NCBI GenBank assembly: GCA_002221725.1
Contig: NJFT01000002.1
Span: 432,896-496,895, forward strand
DNA: 64,000 nt
Source of the DNA: Scedosporium boydii
Taxonomy: Eukaryota > Ascomycota > Sordariomycetes > Microascales > Microascaceae
Reading direction: 5' to 3'
Of this stretch, positions 37,049 through 50,619 are shown piece after piece. The position numbers were made by a program, and so were the translations under genes. The first letter of the stretch is position 1; the number at the start of each line of letters is the position of its first letter. Below the pieces are notes generated by a model, which was not told the origin of the DNA, searched no databases, and was given only the letters and a program-made list of their open reading frames with translations.

Positions 37049-37820
37049 ACGGCCGTTGAAAATAACCGAACCATCTCATCATGGATGGATAGAAGCAGAT
37101 GCGCTTTTTTTTTTTTTACTTCGTTCTCCTCCTTGCGGGACACGAAACGAAATGGCATTTGTAATATAGCGCCAGGAACGCTGACGGCAACTCCGGGACG
37201 ACGACGACAACAACAACAGCAATAACTGATGATGCTGCGGAGAGATTTCGGAATGGCCCCCAACACTTCCTGGCGCTTTGTCTGTATATCATGGCGAGAG
37301 CTTCGTGTGTATTGTACGCATTACATGACATGACGTGCGGATTTCTTGTTTTTTCCCCATCATCTTTTTTTGTTTTATGTTTCTTGCAAAAGTTTTATCA
37401 CCAAGTGTACATTAGTTTATGGGATGGATCCTGAACAAGGGAGGATTTATAGAGACGGGATAGAAAGCTAGGAAAAATCGATGAACAGTCGAGGGCTTGG
37501 GGGCTGCCGGACCAAAATTCTACTCACCGAAAACCGATTGTTCGCGGGTAATACACAGCAATTCAATCTTGCTAACAGATCCCCGGAATAAGACCGCGAG
37601 ATGCATAGTGACGAAAAACAAACAAGTGCTCTTGATTTATAGAGAGGAAAACAAATCTCGACAAGCAACTCCGGTTGTTACGAAACCCTATTCCGACATG
37701 CTTCACATCATCAGTGTACACCTCTCTTTTTGTTTATTTCAGACAACCATGGTATTGATCCCATCTGATTCTTTCCATCCAGACTCGGCCTTTGAATATT
37801 ATTACGCTTTTCCCCAAAAA
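37049..37820. other. Convergent spacer between TIM9 and NUP188
   Basis: Presumably the 3' UTRs of TIM9 (with short T runs) and NUP188. The longest plus-strand frame here (37497-38105) is mostly a shadow of NUP188. No gene is seen. Confidence 0.5.
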
Positions 37821-40800
37821 TCAAGCCTCCTCAACCAACACATCCCTAACAGCCTCCAACTGCACCACCACCTTCTCCTCCAGTACGCTCTCCCACCCAT
37901 CCGTTGCCCCATTGGCCGCCGCCGCCGCCGACTTCATACTCTTCCACTCCACCTCCCTCTGGCCCAGCGGCAGCAGCCTCTCCCTCAGCAACCGCCTACT
38001 GCTGAGCCAAAATTCGACGTACTCCAACAACGAAGCGCCGTCCCAACGCACCTCGGGGATGTCGCGATTGTTATTCTGCCTCAACGCTCCGAGTACGCGG
38101 GTTAATATCGCCAGTGAGTGGATCTCCATCGCCGTTAGCAGCGTGACGTAGTGCTTCGCCTCCTTGGACGCCGTGCGGCTCGTCCCGGGGGCCTCGAAGC
38201 GCTCGACGCTGGATTTGAGGAGTGACGGGAACTGGTTGAGCACGTAGCTGACTTCGGGAGCTACCGTGGTGCCCATGGCCGTGAGGAGGTTGAGGAGTAA
38301 GGGGAGCATGGCTTTGGCCCAGACGCTGTAGCACCGCTGCGCGCCGACGTTATCGGCGAAGGGGGAAATCACTCCGCGTCTCATGAATCGCGTCAGGTTA
38401 GCCGAGGTGAGCTGACTGATAACGCCATTGCAGGCTAGTTGCTCCGCTACCATGGGGAGCTTGGATAGCTCGAGGAGGAAGAGGAGACTCAGTTCGCCGT
38501 AGACGGGGTCGCCGTTGTCGGTGATCTTGTCGGACCACGAGAAGAGCGAGCAGGCTACGTGCATGGCGTCGTGCGCTGCCATGATGTTGAGCACCTGCGT
38601 CTGCTGCTGGTTCATGTCTGGAAGGGCGAGGCAGGCTTGGAGTACAGCGGTGATAAGACCTAGGTCTTCTGGTGAGACCGCGGTATTCTTGTCGTGTATG
38701 AGGGTGACTAGCGTGCGGAATCCCTTGCCGACAACCCTATCAAGAATATCCAGCACCATCTGTATCCTTGAAACCAACGAGTCGCCGGATATGTTCTCCC
38801 CACCGGTCGCGCTTGTTTGTCCAGCATGCGACTTCAAGACGATATATAGAGCCTTGAGGAGTGTACGGTAGAGGGGCGCCGATTCCTTCTCGAACGGCTC
38901 TTCGATCGAAGCGATGGCACTATAGAGCGCTCCGATTAATTGGTTCACATCCTGCGGAACAATCTTCACCCCAATAAGCCCCTGGATGAGCATCAAGGCA
39001 AAGTTTGACCGAGACTCGATAATTCTAACAAAGATGTTCTCGGGACCTTGGCCTTCACGATTGGCCTCTAGGCATTGAAGTGCGACTTGCTGCATATATC
39101 GGGCAACGATTTCGTTGCCTGGTAGAGCGCTATTCAGTTCTAGCAGGAGGAATTCCCACGCATGGTACAGAGACTTGTGTCATCATGTTAGTTATAGATC
39201 CTTTCATCATGGGATTGTATGAGACGGAGCTTACTATTTGGGCGTCGACAAGAGAGAGGTTCAAATTCGCCCGCTCCATCTCCTTCTTGAAACCATTACC
39301 CTTAGGCCCGCGCCATCCAGGATCGAACCGAAGCATCTCATCAGCCCGCGTCAAATTGTAGTAATAATTATCACCCAAATCTCTCGGTTCAAGCATCGTG
39401 CGCTTGAATTTCTCAACCGAGCACGTCGGGTACTTAGTCGCAAAGTTCTTTCGGAAGTTCGCGTGCAGAGATCCGTTGTAGCCGGCGATGAGCGCGCCGT
39501 CTCGAAGGTAATAATCCAGGTCTTGTAGGAGATTTTCAGCAGTTGCTTTGGCACCGCCCATGTGGCGGAGGTGGTAGAGCTGCATCGCGAACGCTTCGGC
39601 GATGTAGGCCGCCTCCTTTGCGTCGTACGCTGCAGCCAGAGGGTCGGATTTGGCGGTGACGGCCGAAGGAGGCATGCCACGAATGCGGGTGCGTAAGCCA
39701 TCGAGACACGCTGGGTCTTTGAGAATCGTAAATACCGTCCAGGGCCAATAGTTCTGAGCTGATGTGATAAAGTCGAGAATCCCGAGCACCTTGAGTCGCG
39801 ATGTTATGGTCCCGAGGTTTTTAATCATTCCGAGCGCAGCTGAAAAGACCGACTCAGACGCAAAATCTTTGGCCTTGGAAGATTCGGAAACCTCCCGGGG
39901 CGTCTTGCCAGAGATGAGACAATTGGACATCCACTGCTGCCTGTTGCGGATAATCGACGAGAAAAACTTCCAGATTGTGGTTACTTCCGAAGGCGTCGAG
40001 AACGGCCGTCCTATCTTTGACAGGTCATCCAAAAACGACTTCGCGACTTGGGGCCCAAGATATCCGAGGAGAGAGGGCGGTTCATCTGTTCCTCGACCGG
40101 CACTCTCCACCAAAGCGGTGATGAGGAGGAGTGTCGGACGCTGGAAGGATCCGTTGACAGCCACTAATCTCGCGAGAAGACCGGAGCTCTTGAACAGATG
40201 GGACTCGAATGTCCCAACCGGCCGGGTATAGATGTTGGCGACCCTGAGCAGAATCGTGCTGAAGTCCAAGACGGCGGAAACCTGGTTCTGGAGGGCTACA
40301 GTCCTCGAGTGGAAGAGGGTCGAGGGCCGGTACTGGAATCCCATATATAATGTTGACTGTAGAGGTCTGAAGCGGAGGGAGCCGGCTGAGGGTGAGAGGA
40401 AACTATCAATGATGTATTCGGCACCTGCCTCAAGACACTCCGTAGGTCGAGAAGAGCCTTCCAAGTCGTCTAGTCCGTAAGCATAGAGGATGAGGTTCTT
40501 CATCGGTGGCACCACCTCCTTTAACAGAACAGTATAAGATGTGTCCGACCTCAGCTTCCACGTAGACCAGTTCTCGAAAACATCAACAGCTGCCACGGCA
40601 ATGGATTGGCCTAACCTGCTGAGTGTTTTCTCCGACGTCCCGAGCCAGCCGTCCGTCTCAACGCGTAACCGGGCCTTGAGCTTGTTCCCGCATTTTCTCT
40701 GGACGCTGCTGCTCATGATGGTATCGACGACAGCGGATAGTAGGCGAACGGTGGAGACAAGGAAATCAAACTGATTGTCGGCCATGTCCAAACTTCCGGT

Positions 40801-43513
40801 GAGCCTAGCCAGCCTACCCGCGCGTGAATCCGAGCTAAGGAGATCACAGCGCGCCATGTACGAGAGGATACGGCTCGGGTAGACGGGGAGCGTCGCATGA
40901 AGGAACTGGATACACGATGTTAGGACCGCCAGATCTTGGTCATCACCCATGGCGGAATCGTCCTGCATAGATGAGTCTAGGATATCGCAGATGACCGATA
41001 TTATATCCTTGCTATTATCGATACTCTTGCTGGCTTCCTCGAGAATTTCTATCGCAGATTGATGCTGGTCTGCTGCTCCAGTGAGGGACGCCTTTAGGCA
41101 CTGGGCGCGCACAAGAATGGCGAGAAGGCCGATGCTCTCTGCAACCTCATTCTGGGCCGTCCCGCTCAGGAACAACCGATAATCACCCTGAGAGAGCGAT
41201 ATCTGAAGGCTGCTTCCTAGGAGCGCAAGCGGCGAATACTCATAGTCCAGCTGCACGACACGACCAGAGTCCGTCACGAAGCGGCCGTGGGTGCCAGCCG
41301 GGATGCAAAAGTCATCAACTGCGACATGCCTCCTACTACGGCCACGAGGCATGAATAGAGGTAGAGGCTCTAGGATACGGAACGAGTTGGTGTTTTCGTC
41401 CTCGAAGACGAGCTCATATGCCTGGAAGTAATCAGGGAGGTTGAAGGTGAGCGTAGAGGTTCGTCGAAGTATGCTGACGACCTCATCGGAGCCGGCACCA
41501 TCAAGTAATGTCGTGCATTTCCCGAGCGCCGAGCAGATGTGGAGGAAGGGAGAAAACTCGAAAGGAAATCGGTTGAGAGACGTGTAGAGATAGTTGTCCA
41601 GGAATAACTCGTTGTTTAGCGCGCTGGCGAGAATATCGGTGTTGGCAGTAACGGCTTGCTGCGGTGACATTTCCCAATAGGATGCACCTCCAGAGAGATT
41701 GTCGACTAGTGCAACAACTGGATCAGCCTGGTAGGGCACAAGGGGCTGGGTCCAATTGAAGAACTCTAGGAAGACGGTTCTGACCCGCGAACTCTGCAAG
41801 GCCGGGAAGGATTTCTCGCTGGAGGTCGCCATCTGGTCGATAACGGTGAACGCAGCTCCATTCGAGGTTGTTTGGTTTGCAAGAACTTCAATGGCCTGGC
41901 TTTCCTTGTCGAGTCCAGCAGATCGCAGGAAGACGTCGCGCGGAAGCTCGTCGATGGAAATGATGCTTCCGACCGAGGAACGCCGGGCAGTGCCAGGACG
42001 TATAGGGTTGTCCTGAATAAGCTCCGCAGACTTTTGCTGCAGCAGGACATCGCGCCTTTCAGACCTATCAATTAGGGATAGGTGCAACTGGAACAGAATG
42101 ATACTCCACACGAAGATCGTAGGGTATGCTGCGGCTGCGTCAAGGCTTGACGCAGCCTCTATTGTGATGTGAATGTCCTCCATAACCTGGGGGAATGAGA
42201 GGTAGAGTATATCCTCGCTCGGAGTCTCGCCGTCTGGGTTCACATGGCGAAGCGCCTTAGTGGGGCTAAGTAATATCAAGGATACGGCGCAAGTGACAGT
42301 TTGCAATGCAGCTTGGAGTTCTTGTGCGACGGCATCTGACGTCTGAAAGAACGATTGCCATAGGGTTAGTATGGAAGGAGGCGTGAATGGGATGGAAACG
42401 GCGGAAACCTACCGAGAGCTGCTCAAAAAAGCAGTGAACCTTCATCATCGAGAACCACCTGCCGACGATCTTCGGGTTCACTAACGCGCCAGACATGTAG
42501 TCCAGAGCTTGGAAAATCACCAAAGTCGCATGGACGGCTTGATCTACGCCAGTTCGTAACCAGTCGATAGCTACATCATCTTGGGTAACGAGAGGGTCAT
42601 CTGTCGTCGCTTCCAACCCCGCGTCGAGGGAATTGGTGATTACGGCTAGAAGATCGAGGTAGGTGGTAACAGTCTTTTCCACGAAACCACGCCGTCCGTT
42701 CGCATCATCCTCTCCTGACATGGGGCGTGGCAGGCCATACAACTCGTTGAGGTTGAGAAGAGGGATTTCTGTGGCGATCGGAAGTCTCTCGTAGAAAATG
42801 ATCGAGTGAAGATAGCTGGCTACCATCAAGAAGAATCTCTTCTCATAGAGATATGTTACGTAGATCCTGGCTCTCCTGGATTCTTGCTTTTGAAACTCAT
42901 CCCAGAGAGCGTCGGCGTCAACAGACCCTGTCGTAGCTAGGGTAGCTACTACAGTGGAGGACTGGACCTCGTTGCCGCCAGCCGCATCTTGAAGGTTGAG
43001 GGAGTCCTGGAGGGACAAAGGGCCTGCAAGATGGTACGCGGCACGAGCCTGGAGTTCGATCGCGACGATTCGAAGCGCGGCAAGGACGTTGATTCTCGCG
43101 TTCTTGCTTAACCACTGAGCATCCTCCTTGATCGTTTTTATATCGTAGCTGCCATTCGATTTCGGCGTGACGTGGATGGCCGAGGTTCTCGTTTCGAACT
43201 CGGCACTCGCGGCATCATCTTCGAATATAAATGTTTTCGCAGGATTCTTTATCATGTCCTGGACGTAGGCATCTTTAAGGAACTCGCGTACGGCATCGGT
43301 CGTCTGGCGCACGCCTGTCGGGTCAGAAAGAGCAGTTGCGACTAGTTTCCATGATCTACACAACGCAGTTAGTAGGCGATCGAGGATATACAAGATATTT
43401 GCAGTTCGGATTGGGTACGATGACGCATGTGGCACGTACAAAATGTCTCTCTCCCCCTTCAGGCACTCCTCTAGAGGAGGGAGGTAGACGCGATGATCCA
43501 AAGCTTGCGCCAT
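37821..43513 (-). CDS. NUP188: Nup188, large scaffold nucleoporin
   Basis: Nup188 is a structural subunit of the inner ring of the nuclear pore and binds Nic96. It is a long alpha-helical superhelix related to karyopherins. Four exons (43513-43440, 43355-42413, 42342-39235, 39173-37821) join in phase to 1,825 residues, close to the roughly 1,850 of thermophilic fungal Nup188. The N-terminus (MAQALDHRVYLPPLEECL, then GERDILSWKLVATALSD across the first splice) fits Nup188 rather than Nup192. Segments such as RVRTVFLEFFNWTQPL and GGASYWEMSP lie in the N-terminal half; the rest shows helix-pair composition without catalytic motifs. Intron 3 has a clear TAACTAAC branch site. Nup192/Nup205 is the only realistic alternative. 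Confidence 0.87.
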
Positions 43514-44541
43514 CGCCGTGTAGGCTCGCCGGAGAGCACTCAGGGGTCAACGAGGTTCATTTGCTACCCCTGCGACTGGATAGACGTGTTTCTTTCCGAA
43601 AAGTGGCGAGCCGAATTCGTTTAGTGGTGGCCGAAGAAATTTGTCGCGATCGAAGCTCTTCTCCCAAGCAACCAGAAGTGCAGTCAGGAAACTAAGCTCA
43701 ATATATTTTTGTATTTTGGCGCCGCGAGCTCCACCATCTGCTCACAGCTGTTTATTTCACTGCCTGTGGTCGTAGTTCAAGTCGGAACCTTCTAGCTTAT
43801 ATAAGCTCTCTCCAGTGCCTGCGGCTTGGGGCAAGGAATAATGACGGGATATTATGTCTTGATCACTGAGAGAGAGCTCCAAAGATCTGGATATCTAAAC
43901 TAATAATACTTCAGGGTATGCTGTTTCCTGGGAGCTACTTCGTATAGCAAAAAGAAAAAAAGCTGTTCTGCAAAATTGCTGCGTTTCGTGGTCTGGCCTG
44001 GCCTCCGTCTTCGAGGCACAGGAACGGCTCGGTTCCATCCGAGTTGTCCGTCCCATTCACTATTAACTATTAACCCAGTCCGTTTTCATCAGACAGCGGG
44101 CCGCCTGATCTCAATGCCATTGAATTCTAACAAGGCCATCACTGTGCAAGCTCTAGGCTGCTAGTCTCAGAAGGCATTCAATTCGGGAGTTTATCCGCCA
44201 GTCTGTTCGATAGTTTTATAACGTTCGCTATCAAGCTTCCAATTCATCCTTCGAGCTCGCCCATCCACGATCAACTGGCTGCCAGGTTGATTCTGCATCA
44301 AATCGCGACGGGAAAAGTGGAATTCAATTGCTGGTTACTCCATCATGAATGGGACTATCTACATTCCCCATTCGACCATGAAACAGACTAAGCTTGAAAC
44401 AAGTGTCACAGAGGCGAGACCATTGGCTCTCTTGCGTGACCAAAAGCTCGACAAAGGACGCAAAAGCCATGCGAGCAGCGGAATACCGCTTTCGGTCTTC
44501 TCAATGTATGTCTGCATGGTTAGTGGGGCTACAGCAGCGCT

Positions 44542-44557
44542 TACGAAGTACGAAGTA
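44542..44557 (+). repeat. Overlapping tandem pair of the TACGAAGTA word
   Basis: TACGAAGTACGAAGTA contains two copies of the 9-mer overlapping by two bases (period 7). It lies 59 bp before a perfect inverted repeat of the same word. Confidence 0.85.
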
Positions 44558-44615
44558 GGTTTTGGCTTATTGGGAGGCTCTCGGCAAGACCGTCAAAAGC
44601 GTGGTCGAAATTTGT

Positions 44616-44644
44616 CTACTTCGTACTCGACAAGTACGAAGTAG
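44616..44644 (+). repeat. Perfect 12-bp inverted repeat built from the dispersed word
   Basis: CTACTTCGTACT (44616-44627) and its exact reverse complement AGTACGAAGTAG (44633-44644) flank a 5-nt spacer CGACA. The arms contain TACTTCGTA and TACGAAGTA. Confidence 0.9.
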
Positions 44645-46541
44645 AGAGGTAGTAAGATACGAGGGGACAATGAAGCACCCTAGTCCAGCGCCATGGACAT
44701 GGTTAGGCCAGGGCGATTGAAGACATCACGAATAGGACCAGACAGGGCGATTAGTCTTGCGGAGGATGTGGCCCGGCTAGTCTCAATGACAGCGAGGAAA
44801 TGGTAAAAAAGAAAGAGACACGACAGAAAGTGAAAACGGGAGAAAGAAGAAGAAGAAAGTGAAGCTTAGCTGGCTTGTCTGGCACTGTTTTCATCCTCTT
44901 GTCTATGCAACGAGTGGTACGGGCTTGGGGGCGATGTGTATACCTGACCCTGCGGGGCTGGCGGCGGAAGCCTAGAAGGCAGCAGAGGGGAACTCGTTAC
45001 CTCGTTCGCAGGAGGCACCCCTTGAAGCCTTTCTTTAGTTAGAAGAGGGCGTTTGGGCGAGGGCGAACCGATACACTAATGTCACTCACCTCGCTCAATC
45101 AGCAAGAAGGGGAATGGAGGGCGAGAGTAAGCTGGTGACAAGTTCCTCTGAAATGAGAGTTTAGCAGGACTGTCCAATGAGACTTGATGGAATTCAGACC
45201 ATCCGAGGGGATGGCGCAGATAGTTTTGTTGCTCTCGGTCGAGTAAGAGGCAATCCCAAATTCGTTCGGATGCGGGCAAGGGCTCGTGGTTTAAGCATTG
45301 GCGATGGGAGAGCCGACAAGACATCAGGTTTGATACTTCTACTTCATCGTGCACCAAATAGGCCACGCGATAATACTATGGATACGTTTGAGATATCTTG
45401 TGAGTCTCGGTTGATTGATCTTAAATTTCTTACTTTCGAAATGAGCTCGTAAAGGAGTACAAAGTAATACCTAGTTGGGCGGACAAGCTATCCGCCCAAG
45501 GACAGGATCTCAGCTTTCGACACATCCTCCTCTCAAAGAAGCACAGGTCTAGACTGTGCCGCGGCAATTTTCTTTCCTCCTTACAGCAGATCAAAACTGA
45601 ATATTAGTATTGGCTTGCTATTACTTACAACAATGTTGCTGCACCGTACGAAGCACTTCGTACCTCAGCCCTCGTCGAGGGAAATAACGGCCCGGATCCT
45701 ACGAATTAGTAAACTAGAGGATGATGGGCAAACGAAATGGGTCTCTGGTCGATGGACTTCTGGAGTCGTACTCGACTCACCCCCGAATTGGTATCTGGTA
45801 CGAGAACGCCTTGGTGCTCACAAGCTCAAAAAGACATCACACTAAAATGTGTAGGTACCTTTGTACTCAAGTTTATGAGTACCTCGAGGAAGTGATGCAA
45901 ACATCTCAACTAGTCTTTGTCCTTCTTGCACCACACGATTGATGAGAGTACATTGATGTACTTCGTACATACTTCGAACTTGACAAGCCAAAGATGATGC
46001 CTTTCGTATTACTTTGTACGAGAGCTTCATCGTCGTGTGTAGTCGCATTTCACAAGTACACTTATACTATTACTTCGTACCCAATGCGAGGCGTTCAGCT
46101 GGTCGAGCCTGTTTGTTTTGCGAACAATTGAATTGATCTTTTGATTATGTGATGTGCTAGCTCACTACAATTGTAATCCTCCATTGTTGCAGCTCAGGGT
46201 GACTGTGTATGAAGCATCAAGGTCTTGGGTCAGATTTAATTCTCGAATGAACATTGAGACGATTAAATATGCAAAATAATACCATTTTAAGATGTGGATT
46301 AATATTATTCGACTATCCAGGTTGAGCTCTGATAATACATAGAGGATCCAGGTACAAGACAAATCGATAATCGGTTGAATGCGTGGATTCAAGTTAGACA
46401 GGCCTAGACCGACTTGAGACCTTGAGCTTTGTTCCATGTTGTCCCGTCTGTGCTGAGTCTCAAGCAACAGCTGCAACAGCTGCAAGGACCTGGCAACATC
46501 GCATCGGCCGACCATTGAACCTTTCCAGACCTGTCCCATAT

Positions 46542-46640
46542 CAAGTCCAGTCCCAGCACGCTGAGCACGGCCAATGCCCCAGCCCATGCCCCAGGCTCCC
46601 AGCCCAGTCCAAGCCCATCCAAGTCCACCCAGTCCCAATT
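46542..46640 (+). repeat. Degenerate CCCAGYCCAWG repeat
   Basis: Several diverged copies of a C-rich unit (CCCAGCCCATG, CCCAGTCCAAG, CCAAGTCCACC) lie in tandem in the region upstream of the RhoGAP gene. Open frames through it (both strands) are artefacts of the repeat. Confidence 0.65.
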
Positions 46641-47581
46641 CTCAGCTGGTTCAATGTTCCTGCTTGTCTCGACTACATCATCCTTGGTTCGGTCCACCGT
46701 AGCACCTCGCAGTTCCAGCCAAGTCCCAAGCTGTCGTTTCCGACGACAACACCTAACCAAATCTCCGTTCCTGGTCCCAAGCAACGTTGACGATCGTCCT
46801 CTTTGCACCTCATTCTAGTTGCATCTGCATCGATCTAGCGGCACTCGATCTTTCCTCTCTGGACTCCCACAGCACCCCATGAATGCGTGCTGAGTACCGA
46901 GCAGCGCTGAGTGCAGACCTTGGACCGTTGCAAAGCTTACCCGCTTCTCCACGACGAGTCTCAACCTCGCAGGCTACAAATTAATAAACCTCAAATTTGA
47001 TCCAATCCGCAACTTGCAACAACGTTCATTCCCGCGACCAATTTATAACGCTGGAGACCCCCCCTTTCTCTAGCAACGGCCTTATATCCAATCAACTACC
47101 GCCTCCAAACTCTCAGCGCATCGCCATTCGCTGCACGAAACATCGCGGGTATCGAGCCGACGCAATCCTCGAGAGTTTTTCAACAAGGGACAACACAAGC
47201 AGAGCGACTGGCGAGAATAAAAGTGTACAAGATAAAGGAAGTCTATTCTTTTAAACCTTTCCTTCTGCATCTTGCCTTCTTCTCGTTCACACATTTGCAC
47301 TCTTGTTCTGGTCGAGCTTGTCTCCCTGTTGTAGCTCTCTCTTGAACGACTACCCCATGCAGATCGCCCTTCACACCCTCTATCCCTCCCTGCGACTGTT
47401 AACCCCCCTCGTGACTGCCGCGTTCCTCCTGTACACATCTCACAGATTTCCCATCTCCATCGACAACGACGACAACGACAACAACGAGCCATCGAAACCA
47501 TCCGAACCCCGCCATCGAATTACCTAGCCGACAAGGCTGTTCATCGACCTCTTCTCAGATCTCTGAAGTCGTCCCCCAGCC

Positions 47582-50500
47582 ATGCCTACGCCACCGCCCG
47601 GGGCCGTGATTCGGTCGGGCCTTCAACAGCTACAGCAGCCAACTCCTCCAGAAAATCCTGCCTCATCTCCCAACAAGCGGGATTTGAAGTCGTGGTGGAA
47701 GGGTTTCAAATTACCCTCGGGAAAGAACCAAGAGGCAAACGGTACAGATTCCCCCGCCCAGTCGAAATCTAAATCCATTTCTTCGCCGTCGCGATATTCT
47801 GGCGTATCGCGCTTTAGTGAAGATAGTCGATACCCATTGCCCGCGCACCTACAAGCTGTCCTAGCTCAGCACGACGCTCAGGTTAAAGCCCACGCCCTGC
47901 CCCAATTTCCCTCAGCATCGCCTTCAGTTGTCAGGTCTAATGATGCGACTTCTGAGGACCACGGTGGAGCTTGCCGAAGTCTCGGTCGCTTGAAAACTAT
48001 CGTGGTCGCTCCCTTTCGCTGTTTTATCACCAAACCTCTCACAAATCGATTATCTCCCCCCCTATCCTCTACGCGTCAAGAGCATACTAAGCCATGCATA
48101 GTACCAGAAACGAAACCCCATGGCATTTTCGGTGTTCCTCTCCGGCAAAGCATCACCTACGCGAACGTCGCTATATCTCTCGTGGACGAAAACGGGAGCA
48201 GCTATATATACGGCTATGTTCCGATTGTCGTGGCCAAGTGCGGAGTGTTTTTGAAGGAGAAAGGTAGGCTTCCTTCCCCCACCGCCGTCAGTCAACGCGC
48301 AGTTTTCCCCGACTCTGCTTTGTTCCCATTTATCGTTATGACTGACATTTTCCTTTGTCGGTCGACGTCATAGCTACCGAGGTCGAAGGCATTTTCCGAT
48401 TGAACGGATCGGAAAAACGTATAAAAGAGCTGAAGAATATCTTCGACGAACCCGACAGATACGGCAAAGGCCTAGTTTGGGACAAATACACCGTTCACGA
48501 TGCCTCGAACGTGTTCCGCAGATACCTCAACGACCTCCCCGAGCCCGTCGTACCCCTCGACCTTTACGAAAAGTTCCGCGATCCTCTCCGAGGCGCGACG
48601 AAACAGGCAACTGGCGATGCAGAGGGTCCTCAATTCGTTGAGGATTTCGACGAGCAAGCCGCCATCGCGAAGTACCAGCAGCTTATTACGGAGCTGCCGC
48701 CTCTTAACAGGCAGCTACTTCTCTACATTCTCGACTTGCTAGCCGTCTTTGCGGCGAAGTCTGATTTAAATCGAATGAACTCTCAGAACCTGGCCGCCAT
48801 CTTCCAGCCTGGCATGCTGTCGCATCCTGGTCATGCCATGGCACCCGAGGAATACCGACTTAACCAATGTGTTTTGATCTTCCTCATTGAGAACCAAGAC
48901 CACTTCCTCATCGGAATGCAAGGTACAGCTGCTGATGAGAAAACGAAGCAAGAGGTAGAACATGGGACACCGGTGCTAGCTGCACCGGGCTCGCCGTCAA
49001 CACCAACACCCGGTGGACAGGACTCAAACCTGGGTAGGTCCGCATCAAATGCTAGTGCGGGAGCCGAGAGCGTCCGGCGCGATGGCAAGATACGGCGCAA
49101 TCGCTCAACGTCGTCTAGACATTCCCGAAACGAAGGCGGCGCCACTCCAGTAAGCCCTGTTATCGTTACTACGCCCACAGGTGGCTTGGCAAGGAGCAAC
49201 ACAGTGCCCTCGAAGAAGTCCCCCGCACTCGCAGCAGGACGGTTTCACAAGGATTCTTCGCCCTTGGCAGTCAGACAACCCAACTTCACCACTGCTCCCG
49301 AAGACCTGACCGGCAACTCTCCTGCCGCATCCACCATTACCCCGTCCATCGTAGGGAACACCAGTCTTTCTCCTACCACCGGAGCCGGTGCCGGCCGCAG
49401 CCAAGAGAGGCTTCTGGAACCGCCCTCTGAAGGCCTCTCGACGCCTACGAAAGAGCGAAACCTTCAAAGCCTTTTTCAGAGATCCCCCACGAGTGAAGGC
49501 GACAAGCGACAGCGTAACAAGCTAAAAAAGAGGGTTCCCGCTGGTGGAACACAACACGCCAGCGCACACAGCTCTACCGCATCGTTACCTCATTCTACCG
49601 GCATCTCTCCTGGAAGAGAGTCCAGCAACCCCTTGGAAGCTCCTCCCGAGCGCCTGGAAGGCACACCCACCACTACTCCAAGCGAATCCCAACAAGTACT
49701 TCCCGCCGGTGATGACTCGTCAGAGCCTACGCCCCGAGGTTCTCAAATGCCTGCCCCTCTCCCTACCCTCCAACCTGAAAATTCTCTGAAGCCTAAAAAG
49801 TCACCGTCAACCTCTCTCCATTCCTCTTTCAATGAGGGTTCCGAATTTGACCACGTCGACGAGCCGCTGCCCACAACGTCAAACGTAGAGGTACAAGAAA
49901 AGGAAAAGAAGAAGCGATGGAGGCTCTCTCGACCCACTAAGAAGGACGAGGCCCCCGTTTCGCATCACCCTAACCTAGCGTCACCGCGCCCTGGGGTGGG
50001 AACAAATCTCCAGGCCGAGGACAGCTCTCTATCGCTTGCTAGCGGCAGTGTCGATAAACCCCGAAAGAGCTTTACGAATGACAGCTCTGACCCCGCGTCA
50101 TCCATGGTCGAGACGCAGCTGACCCAAGAATCGGGTAGCAGCAGTCAAAAGGAGAAGTCTGAGTCTGGAAAAGACGAGTCTACAAAGAACCCAATCGGTT
50201 GGATTAGGAACAAATACCGAGAGGCTAAGGAGACGCAGGGACAACGTCGGAACAAATCGCCACCCGCTCACAACAAGCATGCATCTTCAGGTACGAGCAT
50301 TCTCTCCCTTCGTGGCAAGAGTCTTGATTTGAAGCGGGAGGAAGAAAGGTTAGCGCACTTGCATCAGCACTCGCAACCACTATTGCAACCGCAACCGCAC
50401 CCGCAATCGCACCTGCAGCACACTCCTCAGCCACCGATCGTGGCCGTCGAGAAACCCTCTCAGCCGTCTCAACCCCATACGCAAACCCCTCAACCGCAAC

Positions 50501-50619
50501 CGCAACCAACCGCGCAGGTGCAACCCCCCGTGTTCACGCCCACGCCCCCGCAGCAACAGCCTGCGCCTCATCCATCCCCACCAGTTGCTCCGACGGCTCC
50601 GACGGCTCGTCCGGAATAG
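47582..50619 (+). CDS. RhoGAP protein of the Sac7/Bag7 type
   Basis: This protein activates GTP hydrolysis of Rho-family GTPases, in yeast mainly Rho1 (cell wall, actin). The RhoGAP domain starts at GIFGVPLRQSITYANVAISL. The arginine finger is in ATEVEGIFRLNGSEKRIKEL, followed by YTVHDASNVFRRYLNDLPEPVVPLDLYEKF and the LDLLAVFAAKSDLNRMNSQNLAAIFQPGML helix. The intron 48264-48373 splits the segment just before the finger and is firm. A second intron is likely at about 47964-48101 (branch TACTAAG at 48085). It is a multiple of three and without stops, so the protein is 929 or 975 residues. The long C-terminal half is disordered: Ser/Pro/Thr-rich, Lys clusters (EKEKKKRWRLSRPTKK), then a Pro/Gln/His repeat tail. 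Confidence 0.9.

Larger units (their letters stand above)
43514..47581. other. 4 kb gene-free region with clustered TACGAAGTA words
   Basis: No domain-bearing frame is found. Seven exact TACGAAGTA/TACTTCGTA copies lie at 43936, 44542, 44549, 44617, 44635, 45959 and 46071. There is a further inverted near-pair GTACGAAG-C-ACTTCGTAC near 45645. A C-rich degenerate repeat lies at 46542-46640. The last 500 bp, CT-rich, are the probable leader of the RhoGAP gene. Confidence 0.6.

Noticed and set aside
37497..38105. 202-codon plus-strand frame near the NUP188 3' end
   Set aside because: It is largely antisense to the last NUP188 exon, without domains or splice logic.
46404..46808. Gly/Trp-rich and Pro/Gln-rich frames on both strands
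   Set aside because: Produced by the C-rich degenerate tandem repeat in this stretch.
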